Origin: Setomelanomma holmii
Taxonomy: Eukaryota; Ascomycota; Dothideomycetes; Pleosporales; Phaeosphaeriaceae
Assembly (NCBI GenBank): GCA_010015745.1
Contig: ML978163.1
Span: forward strand, 372,001 to 436,000
Length of the DNA stretch: 64,000 nucleotides
Direction of reading: 5' to 3'
The position numbers and the translations under genes are program-made. The first letter of the stretch is position 1. Each line of letters begins with the position of its first letter. Below are positions 22,164 to 33,032 of the stretch, one piece after another. The notes below the pieces were generated by a model, which worked only from the letters and a program-made list of their open reading frames with translations, made no database searches and was not told where the DNA came from.

Positions 22164-23544
22164 TCACCAATCCTCAATCATGTCGTTCGCATCCTCACTC
22201 TCGACATCCATGACCTTTCTCGCAGCCTCACTGCCAGACACTGGTAGCATCTCCAACCCCGCTTTTTTAAACTTCTCTGGCACCTCATCAGGATCAAGCA
22301 GACCCACTTGAAATAGCACGCTCGCCTGATCCCAGTATATCCGCTCTGACCATACTTTGCCAGCCCTGAAAGCTACAATGCTCACGACTACAATCTCGAC
22401 CTTTTGGTTTGTTGGGGCAACGCCTGGCAAGATCCAGGGTACTTGACATGTGTGCTTGAACTGTATGTATAGCTCGTCGACGATTTTATCGACCCCGATT
22501 GTTCGCGAAATAAGACGCATATGTAGCGAAGGTGGCGCGTCCTTCAGGAAGTAATCACGATAGAAGCGTTTGAGCTCTTCTCGTCCGTGCCCGCCGATCA
22601 TAGTGGGTGTGAAATTCACGAAGGGTGTCGGCTGGGGATCTTTCACGTAGGTTTCGAGAAGCTTTTCGACGTTTTTGCCGCGGTATTTCTCTACCTCCTA
22701 TTAGCATGCTAGTTCGACACGGAGATTTGATCATGCTGGGTGCACGTACGCTCTTCATTCTCGTCCCACACTTTCTCAAGATTGACTTCGGCGCCGAAGC
22801 CTCTCCTGACCATGCTCAAGCTTCGACTCCACGCAATCGCATCTGCGACTGCGTCATACTCGTCCAGATCGTGCTCGGCAAATCCAGGATCTACGCCCTC
22901 GTACGTGAAGATTGGATATGTGACCTTGTCTTGCTGATTGCCTGCACCGATTCCAGTCGTGATGCGCTTCTGAACAGTTCTTCGCTTTCCTTGTATCCCC
23001 AAGACCTCTGGGCGTCTCGTAACGCCGACCATTTCTTCATTGCCAGGAACGCCTTGCGCAAGGTGTACTAGGACGCGAAAAGATGCGGTGAATCGATGTC
23101 GCGTGTCGGGTATCGAAGTAGGGTAGTATGCGATCAGGGAGCACAGCTTTGATGTAGCGGTTTTTGGCTCTGAAAATACGTCTAGACATATGGCTGCGGC
23201 ACCGCCGAATGCTGGAGAGGTTCTCAGTGTGGTTCGCGCATATCGAGCGTGGTCTGAGTTGTGCCGAAGAGTGATGCATGCTGCGCTGGGCTGGAGAAGG
23301 GCTGTTTACCTACGATTGCGTAGTGCTCTCCGATACCCATAGTGTCGCCGAGCTTATACAACGTCTGCACGTATGTCTTCCCTCCTTTGCCCATTGGTAC
23401 ATATTTCACAATGAAACCTTCATCCCGCCATGCGCGCATCGTTTCTACATCGAATACCTCGTCCTCGGCAGTGATGTAAAGCACCGGAGTGCTGTGTTTG
23501 AACGATAGCCAGCCATTCCTGTCTGACAGATATTGCAAAGCCAT
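22164..23544 (-). CDS. Dienelactone hydrolase-like/NTF2-like (SnoaL-fold) fusion protein
   Basis: Three exons, 23544-23310, 23211-22750 and 22690-22164, with introns of 98 and 59 bases (GTAAAC...CAG and GTACGT...TAG), phase 1 at both junctions; 407 residues. The N-terminal half resembles an alpha/beta hydrolase of the dienelactone type (VLYITAEDEVFDVE, AIVAFGGAAAIC in the elbow position, LIAYYP, VLVHLAGQ-like strand, YEGVDPGFAEHD near the C-terminal His position). The classical nucleophile Cys/Ser in G-x-[CS]-x-G is not evident. The C-terminal half (RFYRDYF, VDELYIQFKHT, WILPGV, ERIYWDQASVLFQVGLL) is an NTF2-like fold. Such fusions are widespread in fungi and uncharacterised; the hydrolase half may be non-catalytic. 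The start was chosen at the ATG that begins the conserved MALQYLS segment. Confidence 0.8.
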
Positions 23545-24085
23545 CTTTGTGGATTCAGATGGAGCGCAATCGCGAAGTGGCTCACAGTCGGGGGGTGCAA
23601 GAATGGAGGCGTGAATTATCAGGAGACGCGGTCGCGGACTATGGTGGTGCGCAGCGGAAGGGTTGCAGAGGAATGCGGGAGGAGTGTATGTCAGGTGGAC
23701 GCATAGTGGGCTGAATATATGGGCGCATTGAGGTGTGGGTTCACCACAGCCAAATCCTGCTGGCAAGGCCGGTTGAATGAGGGGTTAGTGGAGCTGTGGA
23801 GGTGTGCCGCCGTCCTCCAATTCGATTGCGACACGGGCCTCACTAACATTTGGCCCGATGACATCAGGGGCTTGGAAATAAAACACCACAAACTTAGTTC
23901 ATTATCTACCCGGGCAATAATGTTTTTAACCCCTCGACTCTAATCCAAGCCTTAAGTACATTATATCCTTTTTTCAGCTTTGTTTTTCGCTGTCTACCTT
24001 CAGGTCACCTCCTTGTTTGGCCGATGCATCAAGTCCGAGTTTGCAACCTCATCTCTATCGTCCTCCACTCTCTTCACCAAGATTG
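23545..24085. other. Intergenic, nothing recognised
   Basis: About 540 bases between two minus-strand genes. The frame open upstream of 23544 is proline-rich and looks like leader sequence. Confidence 0.35.
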
Positions 24086-24750
24086 CTATATTTTTTGTAC
24101 GTCAAGCTCTTTCAGCCCTTTGAAGAATTCTATTGTGGTCAGGAGTCTGCCTATCAACTCTGGAAGATCGAAGCTCTTGCCTTCAGCAAAAGCCATTCCA
24201 GAGGCCCGAGTGTTCCACAGTTGTTCTTCCATGTACGAGCCAGGAAGGTCTGCCCATTGCTTCAGCTCGTGCCAGCGGACTGGGGTCTCCTGTTCGCTCG
24301 TACCGCGGACTTCGCTGAATCCGTGGTGTACGATCATTCCCTTGAGGATGCCGAAGCGTGAAAGCGCATCCCGTAGGACAGCTTCAAGGTCGAGAGTGGT
24401 ATTTTCTTGCTTATAAAAATGTTCCATCCAACGATGGGCGATTGTTGTGACGGTAGGCGGGTCTCGCGCAGAGAAGGAGCTCGATTCGCGCGCAAGGCAA
24501 CAACAAACTAGATTTGTGTGCTCGTACACCAAGACTTTGACCATTTTCGCCCACTCTTCCGACTCCGCTATCTGGTGACTTTGGCGACGCCACGAGGGTG
24601 ATAGAAGAAGGTCAGGTGCGAGACTAGGTGCTCTTTAGCAATCTCGGCGAAATCCTTGCAGCTAACGCGCAGAACGCCGAGCTCGATCATCAAGAGATAG
24701 CTGCAGACGTGGTGCAGCAACTCAGTCGGTAAGTAAGTGAGTATCGACAT
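24086..24750 (-). pseudogene. F-box-like protein gene with a one-base frameshift, short 3' end
   Basis: The ATG at 24750 starts a typical F-box (residues 5-40: LTYLPTELLHHVCSYL, then LRVSCKDF). It continues to HPRGVAKVT and hits TAG at 24568-24570. Moving one base at about 24571-24582 restores a continuous frame (QIAESEEWAKMVKVLVYEH) to the stop at 24086. The junction has no GT...AG possibility, so a one-base deletion, or an assembly error, is the simplest reading. F-box proteins recruit substrates to SCF ubiquitin ligases through Skp1. At about 220 residues after repair, the gene is also shorter than usual fungal F-box proteins, which carry several hundred residues of C-terminal repeat-like sequence. 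Confidence 0.55.
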
Positions 24751-26081
24751 CGTACATGAGTCAGGCATGAGTGTGACGCGATCGAGCAGCGTGCTGTCAA
24801 TGCGGTGTGTCTTGAGGACAAGCTCTATCGTAGCCTTCGAATTTTCGGGCTGTTGAGAGCAGGTTGAAAGTTTTCGGGCTGCCGTGAAGTGATCGTTGGT
24901 AACGGACACCGCAGGAAGACAGGAGAAGCTCAGTGGGCGAGTGTGAAATGTTTGATATACTTGAGCCGCTAGCAAGCTTGAAGGAAGCTGCTCCGACTGT
25001 TTGTGTCCAGTTGAGAGGCGCATGCGCATGGTGTTACCTTTCGCGGCTGGCAGCCGTTCGCTACAACAGGTATATATCGTTTTGGCGTTGAGAGTTACGG
25101 ATACGACCCGCATCAAGCTATACTAGTAGGAGCGAGCAATACTTAGGAATTTACACATGTGTACAGAGTGCAGCCCTACAAATCGACACTCACTGACTTT
25201 GAACTTCTCTCAAACCTGCTCAAGTATGAGCTGCGATCGATCTGCGTCGCTCAATTGACTGTTGGAGCTTAGAAGCTTGTGATGCTCAGAGGGTTTGCCA
25301 AGCCCTTCCGGGCACCTCTGGAGGCTCGCGCCTGTCATTGTGGCTGATGTTGCGTGCTTGGATCGTGTCTGTGAGGATAGCGGAAGTGACAAGTGCACAA
25401 CGCAACACTTCGTCGCGTAACACGCTTTCGCGGTTTCACGTGACGTCAGGAACAGACTTAGCGTCGATCCTCGTTCGATTCACAAGTGTAAGGTCATGAC
25501 ACTTACACTCTCTATTGCATGGTGATCTTTTGCAAAATTGAATACCGATGCAGCAATCCCCTGAGATGCGAATGGCGCAACGAGGAACTGATCTTCAGGG
25601 TTGAGACGCGTCGCTTCCGCCTGTTCACCCATCTAAACGTCAAGCCACCAGTCCCTCTACCATGAGCAAAGAGCAAATGCCTAAGGATTCCGCGATCATA
25701 GGACATCAAGCACACGTGTGAATGACATAGTCGGCTTACTCGCTGACCTCGCTGACAAGGGTACTGCGAGCTTGAAGTCACTTACTATGCTTCAACAGAT
25801 GTCGGGTCGTCACCACAAGGTTCAGGCATCGAGAGTCGACCTCTGGAAAGTGATGTGATAATGGACTGCAATTACCGCAACGTTCATATCAAGGAGGCAT
25901 TGACGATAAGTGGACGTCAATCGGGATATTGAGCGCTCCACGGCGCCGGTGTGAAGCATATAACTCCCCTGTCGCGTCACTTTGAAACCTGCATTTGCAA
26001 TACCACATCACAAAAGTATCGAAAACCTCATTTGGACTAGTCTGTCGACTAAACACGCACCTCTTACACAAACTCTTCACC
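24751..26081. other. Intergenic, 1.3 kb, nothing recognised
   Basis: No supported gene. Frames such as 25512-25781 (minus) lack domain or splice support. The 3' part contains the Con-10 promoter. Confidence 0.4.
25966..25970 (+). promoter_or_regulatory. STRE-like CCCCT element upstream of Con-10
   Basis: CCCCT matches the stress-response element bound by Msn2/4-type zinc-finger proteins in fungi and lies about 115 bases before the Con-10 start, next to CATATAA. Con-10-type genes are induced by conidiation, light and stress. A five-base match alone is weak. Confidence 0.25.
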
Positions 26082-26358
26082 ATGACCGACAACACCAACC
26101 CCGGAAACTTCGCCAACCGCCCCAAGGAAGAGGTTCAGAAGATCGCCAAGAAGGGCGGAGAAGCTTCGCATAGTGGAGGCTTCGCATCCATGGATGCCGA
26201 CAAACAGGTGCGTTCATCTCTGGCGACCACGATACATTGTGCTAACGCTGTCCCAGCGCGAGATCGCTTCACAAGGTGGCAAGGCCTCATCAGCTAGCTT
26301 CGAGCCTGGCAGTGAGAAGGCCAAAGAAGCTGGCCGAAAAGGCGGGCAGGCTTCGTAG
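26082..26358 (+). CDS. con-10: Conidiation-specific protein 10-like (KGG repeats)
   Basis: Two exons, 26082-26207 and 26257-26358, separated by a 49-base intron (GTGCGT...CAG) in phase 0, encode 75 residues. The protein is small, hydrophilic and made of KGG-type repeats (PF10685): K-K-G-G-E-A-S, S-Q-G-G-K-A-S, R-K-G-G-Q-A-S, with the AKEAGRKGG end typical of Con-10. The family is induced during asexual sporulation and stress and resembles bacterial stress proteins of the YciG/GsiB type; the function is probably protective. The upstream region carries a CCCCT box and a TATA-like sequence. Confidence 0.9.
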
Positions 26359-26825
26359 AGGTTGATACTGCTCAACGGAACGTGATCATCAAAGGCTGCG
26401 GAGATAGAGTCATGAATGATAAACATATTCACGATTCGATGCAAATTTGATGGTGGTCACAATGCGATATTGCTTGCACTCATACTCCAAGGTGCACGAG
26501 AACTGTTCATGATTGCAAGATGTCTCCATTGCTAATGTTATGTCTCCGACCATATGTGTATAACACCATTCCGTTTCCGTTTCCTTTTGACCCGACCTTC
26601 CCAGTCGTGATGTATATGCATAAAATATCGTAAGCGAGTGATGTCAACCCGACCGGTCCTTCCCAAAATGCTAACCAAAGATGCAAAAAAGTGTGTTGAG
26701 TACCTGGATGCCTAGCAACCAGGACCTGTAGAATCGAAGATGTAAGAGGGACCAGCGTCCAATGAACGAGCGAATAGCAGATAAAGGATATTTGACAAGA
26801 AAGTAAACAATGTCCATGCATGCGT
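26359..26825. other. Intergenic between convergent genes
   Basis: About 470 bases, 3' flanks of Con-10 and the LPMO gene. Nothing else seen. Confidence 0.35.
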
Positions 26826-28142
26826 CTATACGCCATACATGTTGCACTCCATCATCTTGATCTGGTATTGGCCATCGCCCTCGACGACACCGCAATTGAC
26901 GTTCCACCCGAGCTCGAAGGTGTCGCTCTCGGGCATGTTGAGCTTCGCGTTCGGCGCGCACTTGGCGTCTTCAGTGTAGTACGAGACTTCCATGGCAGGT
27001 GCAGAAGCCCAGTCGCAGGCATCGACGCGCTTGTACAATGTGCGACGATGCATGCGGAGAGCCTTCTTCTCGATGGCGGCGCGCTTCTTGGCAGAGGAGT
27101 CGGAGGAGTCGCAGTAGCAGCGCGAGTTGAGGGTCTCGCGGCGGCATTCGCAGGACCACCCGTCGACGTCGTACTTGCGGGCGTTGGCCTTTACCTCCTT
27201 ATGAGGCCGGGACGACCAGTGGGAGTCTCCAGAGTCATCTGAGTCATCAGAATCAACAGAGTCGTCAGAATCGTCAGGTGTTTGAGTTGGCCGGCCGCGA
27301 GAAGAGCTCGAAGTGCTGGACGGGCGGGGACGTGGGCGGCCAGTGTTGGACGGGCGAGGTGCAACGGAAGTGACTGCAGGAGGGGTGGTGTCATCTTCAT
27401 CATTAGGCGAGTCGTCCTCGTCATCTGGCTGCTGAGGAGTGGAAGAGTATGCCGGCTGCTGTGGTGTGGTGCCCGAAGATTGCTTCGGAGTTGTCGATGG
27501 TGTTGACGGCGTAGTTGGGGTAGTGGGTGTCGTGCTTCCAGAGCCTCCAGTGACCTTGACCTTGGCACAATTCATGAAGCCTGTGAAAGTTAGCACGTGA
27601 TCTAGAAGTAGAGAGCGAAGACACCTACTTTCGTGTTCGCGATTTAGCCATATCCACGCGAAGAGGGCGTCACCATCTGGCATCCCAGTAGGCACTTTGA
27701 AGTCAAACGTCTGGGCTTCAGGCGAGCCATCCTCAGTGTGGTATGGGCAAGCACCATGATAAGAGGCTGCGACCTTCCAGGTAGCACCCTTGTCAGTAGA
27801 GAATCCGACTTGGCAGGAACCTCCAGAATGGGTCGAACCAGGAGCGTTAGGGTCGTATGAGTAGTCTGTGAGTTGGAAGTGAGCATCTTGACCCGCCGTC
27901 CAGGTAACCGAAGCCTCCTCAGTGTCGAACTTGTCAAGGTGACCACGGCAGAGACCAGGGCTAGGCTCGGTGTCAGTACCACTGGAACCACAGCATCCCA
28001 GAGGGTAGTTGAACTCCTTGTCGGTAGTGGTCGACTGCTTGTTGATCGACGGTGCACTGCCTAGGGGAGGAGGATAGAACATGCTCATGTGAGCAGAAGC
28101 TGCGCCAACCAGGGCGAGCAAGGACAGCGTTTTCATGTACAT
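26826..28142 (-). CDS. AA11-like lytic polysaccharide monooxygenase with C-terminal extension
   Basis: Exons 28142-27629 and 27580-26826 join across a 48-base intron (GTAGGT...CAG); 422 residues. A signal peptide ends in ASA, leaving an N-terminal histidine (H-M-S-M-F-Y-P-P-P), the copper-brace ligand of LPMOs. A second histidine follows in YHGACPYH, along with several cysteines. This matches the AA11 family, copper enzymes that oxidatively cleave chitin outside the cell. After the catalytic part comes a Thr/Pro/Ser linker, then an acidic Asp/Ser linker and a Cys-rich C-terminal domain of about 100 residues (VDGWSCECRRE, RCYCDS, VDACDWASAP, WNVNCGVVEG). The last part resembles the X278-type module seen after AA11 domains. 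The first of two ATGs was used; the second, two codons on, fits the signal peptide equally well. Confidence 0.8.
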   Translation of the reverse strand: MYMKTLSLLALVGAASAHMSMFYPPPLGSAPSINKQSTTTDKEFNYPLGCCGSSGTDTEPSPGLCRGHLDKFDTEEASVTWTAGQDAHFQLTDYSYDPNAPGSTHSGGSCQVGFSTDKGATWKVAASYHGACPYHTEDGSPEAQTFDFKVPTGMPDGDALFAWIWLNREHESRCLRSLLLDHVLTFTGFMNCAKVKVTGGSGSTTPTTPTTPSTPSTTPKQSSGTTPQQPAYSSTPQQPDDEDDSPNDEDDTTPPAVTSVAPRPSNTGRPRPRPSSTSSSSRGRPTQTPDDSDDSVDSDDSDDSGDSHWSSRPHKEVKANARKYDVDGWSCECRRETLNSRCYCDSSDSSAKKRAAIEKKALRMHRRTLYKRVDACDWASAPAMEVSYYTEDAKCAPNAKLNMPESDTFELGWNVNCGVVEGDGQYQIKMMECNMYGV

Positions 28143-31100
28143 CGTGTTTTAGGAAGATTTCCGTAAAGAGTGTAGGTGTTATGAACGATAGACTGTTCTG
28201 GGTATCAAGTGAAGGATATGTGAATCCTTAAGTAACAGAGAGTGATATGAAACAGTTCCTGTCGATTCACTATGATCCGTTTGTTTCCAGAACGTGTGCG
28301 TAAAATCGGATATGACGTTGTGAGGTCAACTCGAACGAGAAACAAGGGCGCTGGAAGAAGAAAGACGACCCTGCGCTTTCGAACACAAAGGAGTGAATGT
28401 AGAAGGAATGTCGACGAAGGCTTGCCTGTCACGAGGGAATGTGTGTCACTGGAAGTGATGCCGTCTTTCCAAATGAGCGGCATCGTGCCTTTAAACAGCT
28501 GTCTCCTAAGGGCAATACCAAGGCGCCGCGGCATCCATTTGCGTTTCCGCAACAGTACGCTCAGAGAATAGCGGCCCCTGACTGCGGCGTAGCCAATGTC
28601 AGCGCGGCGAGATCGCGTACCTGCAGGAGCCGGACTTTCCTCACTGTTTCGAAACGTCGAGCCGCGGGAGCTTTTGGCGCCTCGAGGCATCCTCGTCCGG
28701 GAGTGCGGCGACTTTACCTGTTGTTTTGGCTGGCGAGATTCTGCTTCTGTTTCAGGCCATGCTCGATGCAGTATGGTCTGGCGCTTTGGAAGCGCAGGGC
28801 AGGGAATCATTCTGGTAGGAAATTCAAGCCTCCTTCCTTTTCTCGCGCAAATTGACAGAAGACAAGAACACGGTCGGTTTGATCGTCGAAACATCCTTCA
28901 AGTCCTGATCATCATTACTACCTGCGTGATGGGCGCTCCTTTGAGAGGAATCGACTTTGGGAGTAGTGCCGGCGGTGAGATATCGATAAGACCTAATTCG
29001 CCTATTGCCGCCACGTGCTGTAATTCCAGGGTCTCTTGAGCTTTGGATTCCGTGCACTTACATCGCTCCAGCCTTGTCCTCCATTGTCACATCATCGCAT
29101 AGTGCTGCAAGTGTAGTAATCATAATTATGAGCGCCGTGGCTCTTCTTGGCGCGGCATGGGCGTCATAATTGCTGTTCTCAACGTGAGCGTCACTACTGT
29201 GTGTTGGGTAGCTACGATCCTCTCCTCCCAAAGGCATGTCATCAATTTTGATGGCACCCTGGCCCTTTCTCTCGTAGGGCGTTAATCCCTGTGTTTGCGT
29301 CTGCAGAGTACATGCAAGGGTGAGCTATTCGTGCTTTTGTCAGAACATCCATCCGCTTCGAAGAATCCACTTCGCAAGGGCGGGGCACGGTACGGCGGCA
29401 TCAAGGCGCGCGTCGCCATTCTTCCTATTTTGCCACCATACCCGCGGCGTGGACTCATGCAGCATGTCACGAAGAGTCCCTTTGAGGCCACCAGCAAAGA
29501 CACTTGTGGCCTCAAGAGTCGTTTTGAGGGAACGGGGTCCCTTGGCTGGGGCGATTTCCACTCGGAAGCGAAAACGTCTGCTTTCCTAAAATCATTGGTT
29601 AGACTGACTATCCAGTACGGAAAGCAATAGCTCCGTGTTCGTTGAGTGTGTCAGTATCGAAGCTTGTCGGCACATTTTTACATGGTCTTGATCTCTGACC
29701 AGCATCGTTGTTGGGTTGTATGTCCAGCTATCCGAGCATGTGAGATCATCTCATTTCAATCGAGGCGCTTCCAAAACGTTCTCCACAATCCAGATCCCTT
29801 CTCAATTCAAGCGCTCCAGCCACCGGTGTCTTTACCTAGAGTCAAAGTCATGTTGAAGCACGGCGTGGCACAGCCAAGATGGCGGCATCCACTCTGGCGC
29901 GCAGGCCTTTGTTACTGTTTCACCAGCACCAACGCCCACTCGATCGATTGGGGAAAATAATAGCACAGAAACTTATCGGGCTACCCGAGGATCTAATGAC
30001 AGGCATAGGCATCCTAGCTGTCGCTTCCCCGCGTGATGTGGTTTCAGAATCCCTTTATTTCGACAATGTTTGACAGGTGTCTTTTCAACAGAAACAGGGC
30101 GTTTGCATCTCAGAAGAGCCAGTGGGAAGTCAAGAACATGGATCAAAGCACCCAGTTAGCCCTGGCCAACAAGGATCACACTCCGGGTGTCGCTTAGAAC
30201 AACATGGGTCAAACAGCCGAGTGTGGATGTGCACGACCGCAACGTCGTCATACGTTACCACCAGGAAATCGAGAATGACCTATGGCAAAGACGAAGGGCT
30301 ATGGCATTGACAAGATCACGTCAAGTCCGCATTCGGCTCTCTTTTGATGCTGTGCATCTTCAGTTTTAGATGTCTCCGACCACCAATTGAGGATTGTTAC
30401 ACAGCATCGAAGGAGGCTTACGTGTGCGCATTCATGAAATGCACGTCTATGAACCGCGAGTATAATACGGAGTTAACCTAGACGACTTAGATTGGGGAGA
30501 GCTCTCCGCCTCCGACGCAAGTGTCTGCACACTGTACGAGTATAGACCTCACGTACATGATGTCGCGCCGGACCTGCTGACCCACACCCGACTTGACTCA
30601 GGCTGTATATAGGTAGACGTCGAGTTGTAGCTACATTGACATCAGCGCAGCCAAAGCCTAATTGGTACATGACCGCTTGCAGACCCCACGTTTCGGATAT
30701 GACAACATCATGCACGGAATCTATTCGAGTGCCGACATTCGCCTAATTACCATCACTGCCTCTCGAACTCGACTCCCCGATCTCGTAACAGCCATGTCTT
30801 GCTTGAGAATTCGCAACAATACAAGCACGTCAGGCACTACTGAGCACATGTCAACGTCGCTGCAGGAGCGCTAATCTGACCCACGGAGCAAAAGCGCCTC
30901 AGCCGATGATTGTCCATGGTTGTAGACGGCCGCCGACGCAGAGCTTGCAGCGGTCTTTTGCCCAACCAGCAAACCGTGGGAGCTACTGCATGGCGAACCA
31001 CAAAGTGCAATGCCGAAGCTAAAGGCTTGTCCAGTAGAGGAAAATGCCGGACGCAACGATTATATCAGAAATATGCCGAGAAAGGACAGAACCTTAGCAC

Positions 31101-31303
31101 AGCATCGGAACCTTCTCAATCGGAAACTCTTTCGGTAGCAGGGCATATCCTACAATACGTCCACGACGTTGGCAGCTTTGCGAAGGCGATTGTTTGTACA
31201 TGCGCTCGAAACTAAAGACCACGAAAGCCCATCAACGAACAACTCAAGACCACGAAGCAGCAGCTCTGCAAAAATGAGATCTATTGCAATAATATATATT
31301 ACA
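28143..31303. other. Gene-poor region, 3.2 kb
   Basis: No supported gene. The longest frame is 229 codons (28205-28894 minus), very Arg-rich, with no domain and overlapping the LPMO promoter; I rate it a chance frame. A perfect 10-base inverted repeat lies at 29482-29515. I find no transposon ORF, LTR or terminal repeats. Confidence 0.4.
29482..29515. repeat. Inverted repeat, 10-base perfect arms
   Basis: TTGAGGCCAC at 29482-29491 pairs exactly with GTGGCCTCAA at 29506-29515 across a 14-base loop. It could form a stable hairpin in DNA or RNA. Nothing around it identifies a transposon end or terminator. Confidence 0.7.
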
Positions 31304-32206
31304 CTACAACATGAAGCCATCAGGTACACTTTTCGCAACGCGCACCACTCCCCAAGTCTCTCTTTCACGCACTCCCCGATACCTAACCTCCCTCACCCTC
31401 CCATCGTACCCACACGTCGCAAACTTCCACCACTCACTCCTCCATCTTCCACACACCTCTCTCAACACCCACCTGACTGGCGGCGGCACAGGTGGGAAAT
31501 TATGCCTTCCATCTTCAAACCCGACATCATGATTAAGCAAGAACACAGGCAACAAGTCCGTCTTACTCATACTTCCCAGCACCTTTTCGCCCTCCTCCTT
31601 CATCATCTTACGTAGATCGAGGTCAGGGAAGCGCTAGAGTGTGAGAAACGTCGGAATTTCGGCGGCGAGATGGGCACGTACAGCTGGCATGAAGGAGTCC
31701 ATCATGCGGATACACCTCTCTGCGTCAAAGCGTTGTTCATTCTTTTGATAGGCTTCGAGCCATGCGTCCCACTCCCCCAACGCATTGTGAAATCTGCGGT
31801 GGCCATCGACGTTTTCGTCCATAAGGCCCTGTTCGCCTGTGAGACGCTCGAGCTCGGGGGAGAACATTTCTTCTTCGCCGGCGTGGTGCGCGCATAGGCC
31901 GCGGTATGCGGCCAGACTGTATGCGATGAAGTTTGGGTATTCGCTGGCGGGTATGTGTGGGGCTTGGAGGTAGATGGAGTTGAGGGCGCGGATGATGCAG
32001 TCGTGGACGATGGCCATTTTGGAGGCGACGTATTTGTATTGGTCGGTTGCGTTGGTTTGGGAAATGGGTGTCGGGATGAGTGGCATCGGTGTTGTTTCCC
32101 AGGAGAACCTTGTGGTGGTGGATGGCATTTGTGTTGTGGTAAGGAGAGTTTTCTCATTGATAAGGGTGATGGGCGGGGAGGTTTGGGTTGCAGTGGTGGT
32201 GGCCAT
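31304..32206 (-). pseudogene. Hemerythrin-like (HHE) protein gene split by an in-frame TAG
   Basis: From the ATG at 32206 the frame is open to 31304 except for one TAG at 31634-31636. Before it lies a hemerythrin-like domain (PF01814): VHDCIIRALN, CAHHAGEEEMFSPELE, DGHRRFHN and AHLAAEIP, supplying His/Glu ligands for a di-iron site. After it the same frame encodes a conserved-looking fungal tail (RFPDLDLRKMMKEEG, a DVGFEDG segment, PPVRW) of 109 residues. Fungal relatives have a charged residue where the TAG is. The bases 31681-31634 begin GTACGT and end CTAG, so removal of exactly 48 bases would also delete the TAG in frame, but would lose the last ligand segment. The product may be a 190-residue truncated protein, a spliced variant, or nothing. 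Confidence 0.65.
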
Positions 32207-33032
32207 GATGGGCGATGATAGTGTGGTATGGATTTCGCCCAGTAGTGGATGTACTGATGTCGAGTCTTAGAGGTATACTTGTGCTTTAGTGCGTCAAAGA
32301 TGAGTAGAGCTTGGTGTTCTGCAACGTTGTTGCGAAGTACTTCACGCTGTCCTTATACTCCCCTCAGCAACAATGCGTGCGATCAACGTTCGGCGAGCCC
32401 GTGGATGATACGAGCTCTTGGTGTCCATACCACAAGCCATGCTACCACTCTAGAAGGCTGCGCGTACATTGCAATACTCAAACAAGTATGTCCAACACGA
32501 TGGCGAAGGCGCAATACTACTGTGGCTAGTCTTTGTCTCGTTGACATCGCACACGTGACCAATTCAAGACTGCACATTTTCAGCCTAACGTTAGGTCCTA
32601 ATATGTACATAGAGCTGTAGCAGTGTTCTGGAAGGCCTTTGAGTTTGCTAAGTCTGACAGGTGCCGAAAGTGGAATGTACTTCTACAATGCCGTTGAGCT
32701 GAACTCTCAGCTGCAGGCACCACACCGCAGCACAAAGACCATGGGAGCTCATTCCAACCAATCAGAGCCCCTGACAATTGAACCCCATCATGGTAATCGC
32801 GCTTCGCAAGGGCTTGGTGCTGCAGCTGCGCGTATAATTTTTTTGGTCGTAAATTGGGCTTAGCCAATGCTAACGAGGGTGCACATGTTAACAGAATTAC
32901 AGGAAAAGCGGCAGAAGGGATGGGGACTTTTGAGTGTACAGAGATTGGCGTCTTTGGCGGGATCGTTGACTCATTCACGACCTTGCCAAGCTGTGCCAAG
33001 CTGGCATTGATCAGGTATATTCCATTCATGTC
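32207..33032. other. Intergenic, nothing recognised
   Basis: About 830 bases upstream of the hemerythrin-like gene and downstream of LEU2. Short frames only. Confidence 0.35.

Noticed and set aside
25441..25490. GTTCGATTC, like a tRNA T-loop
   Set aside because: The flanking bases do not pair into a T stem and no acceptor or anticodon arm is found at the right distances.
28205..28894. 229-codon minus-strand frame
   Set aside because: It is extremely Arg-rich, shows no domain, lies across the LPMO promoter, and has no codon or splice support.
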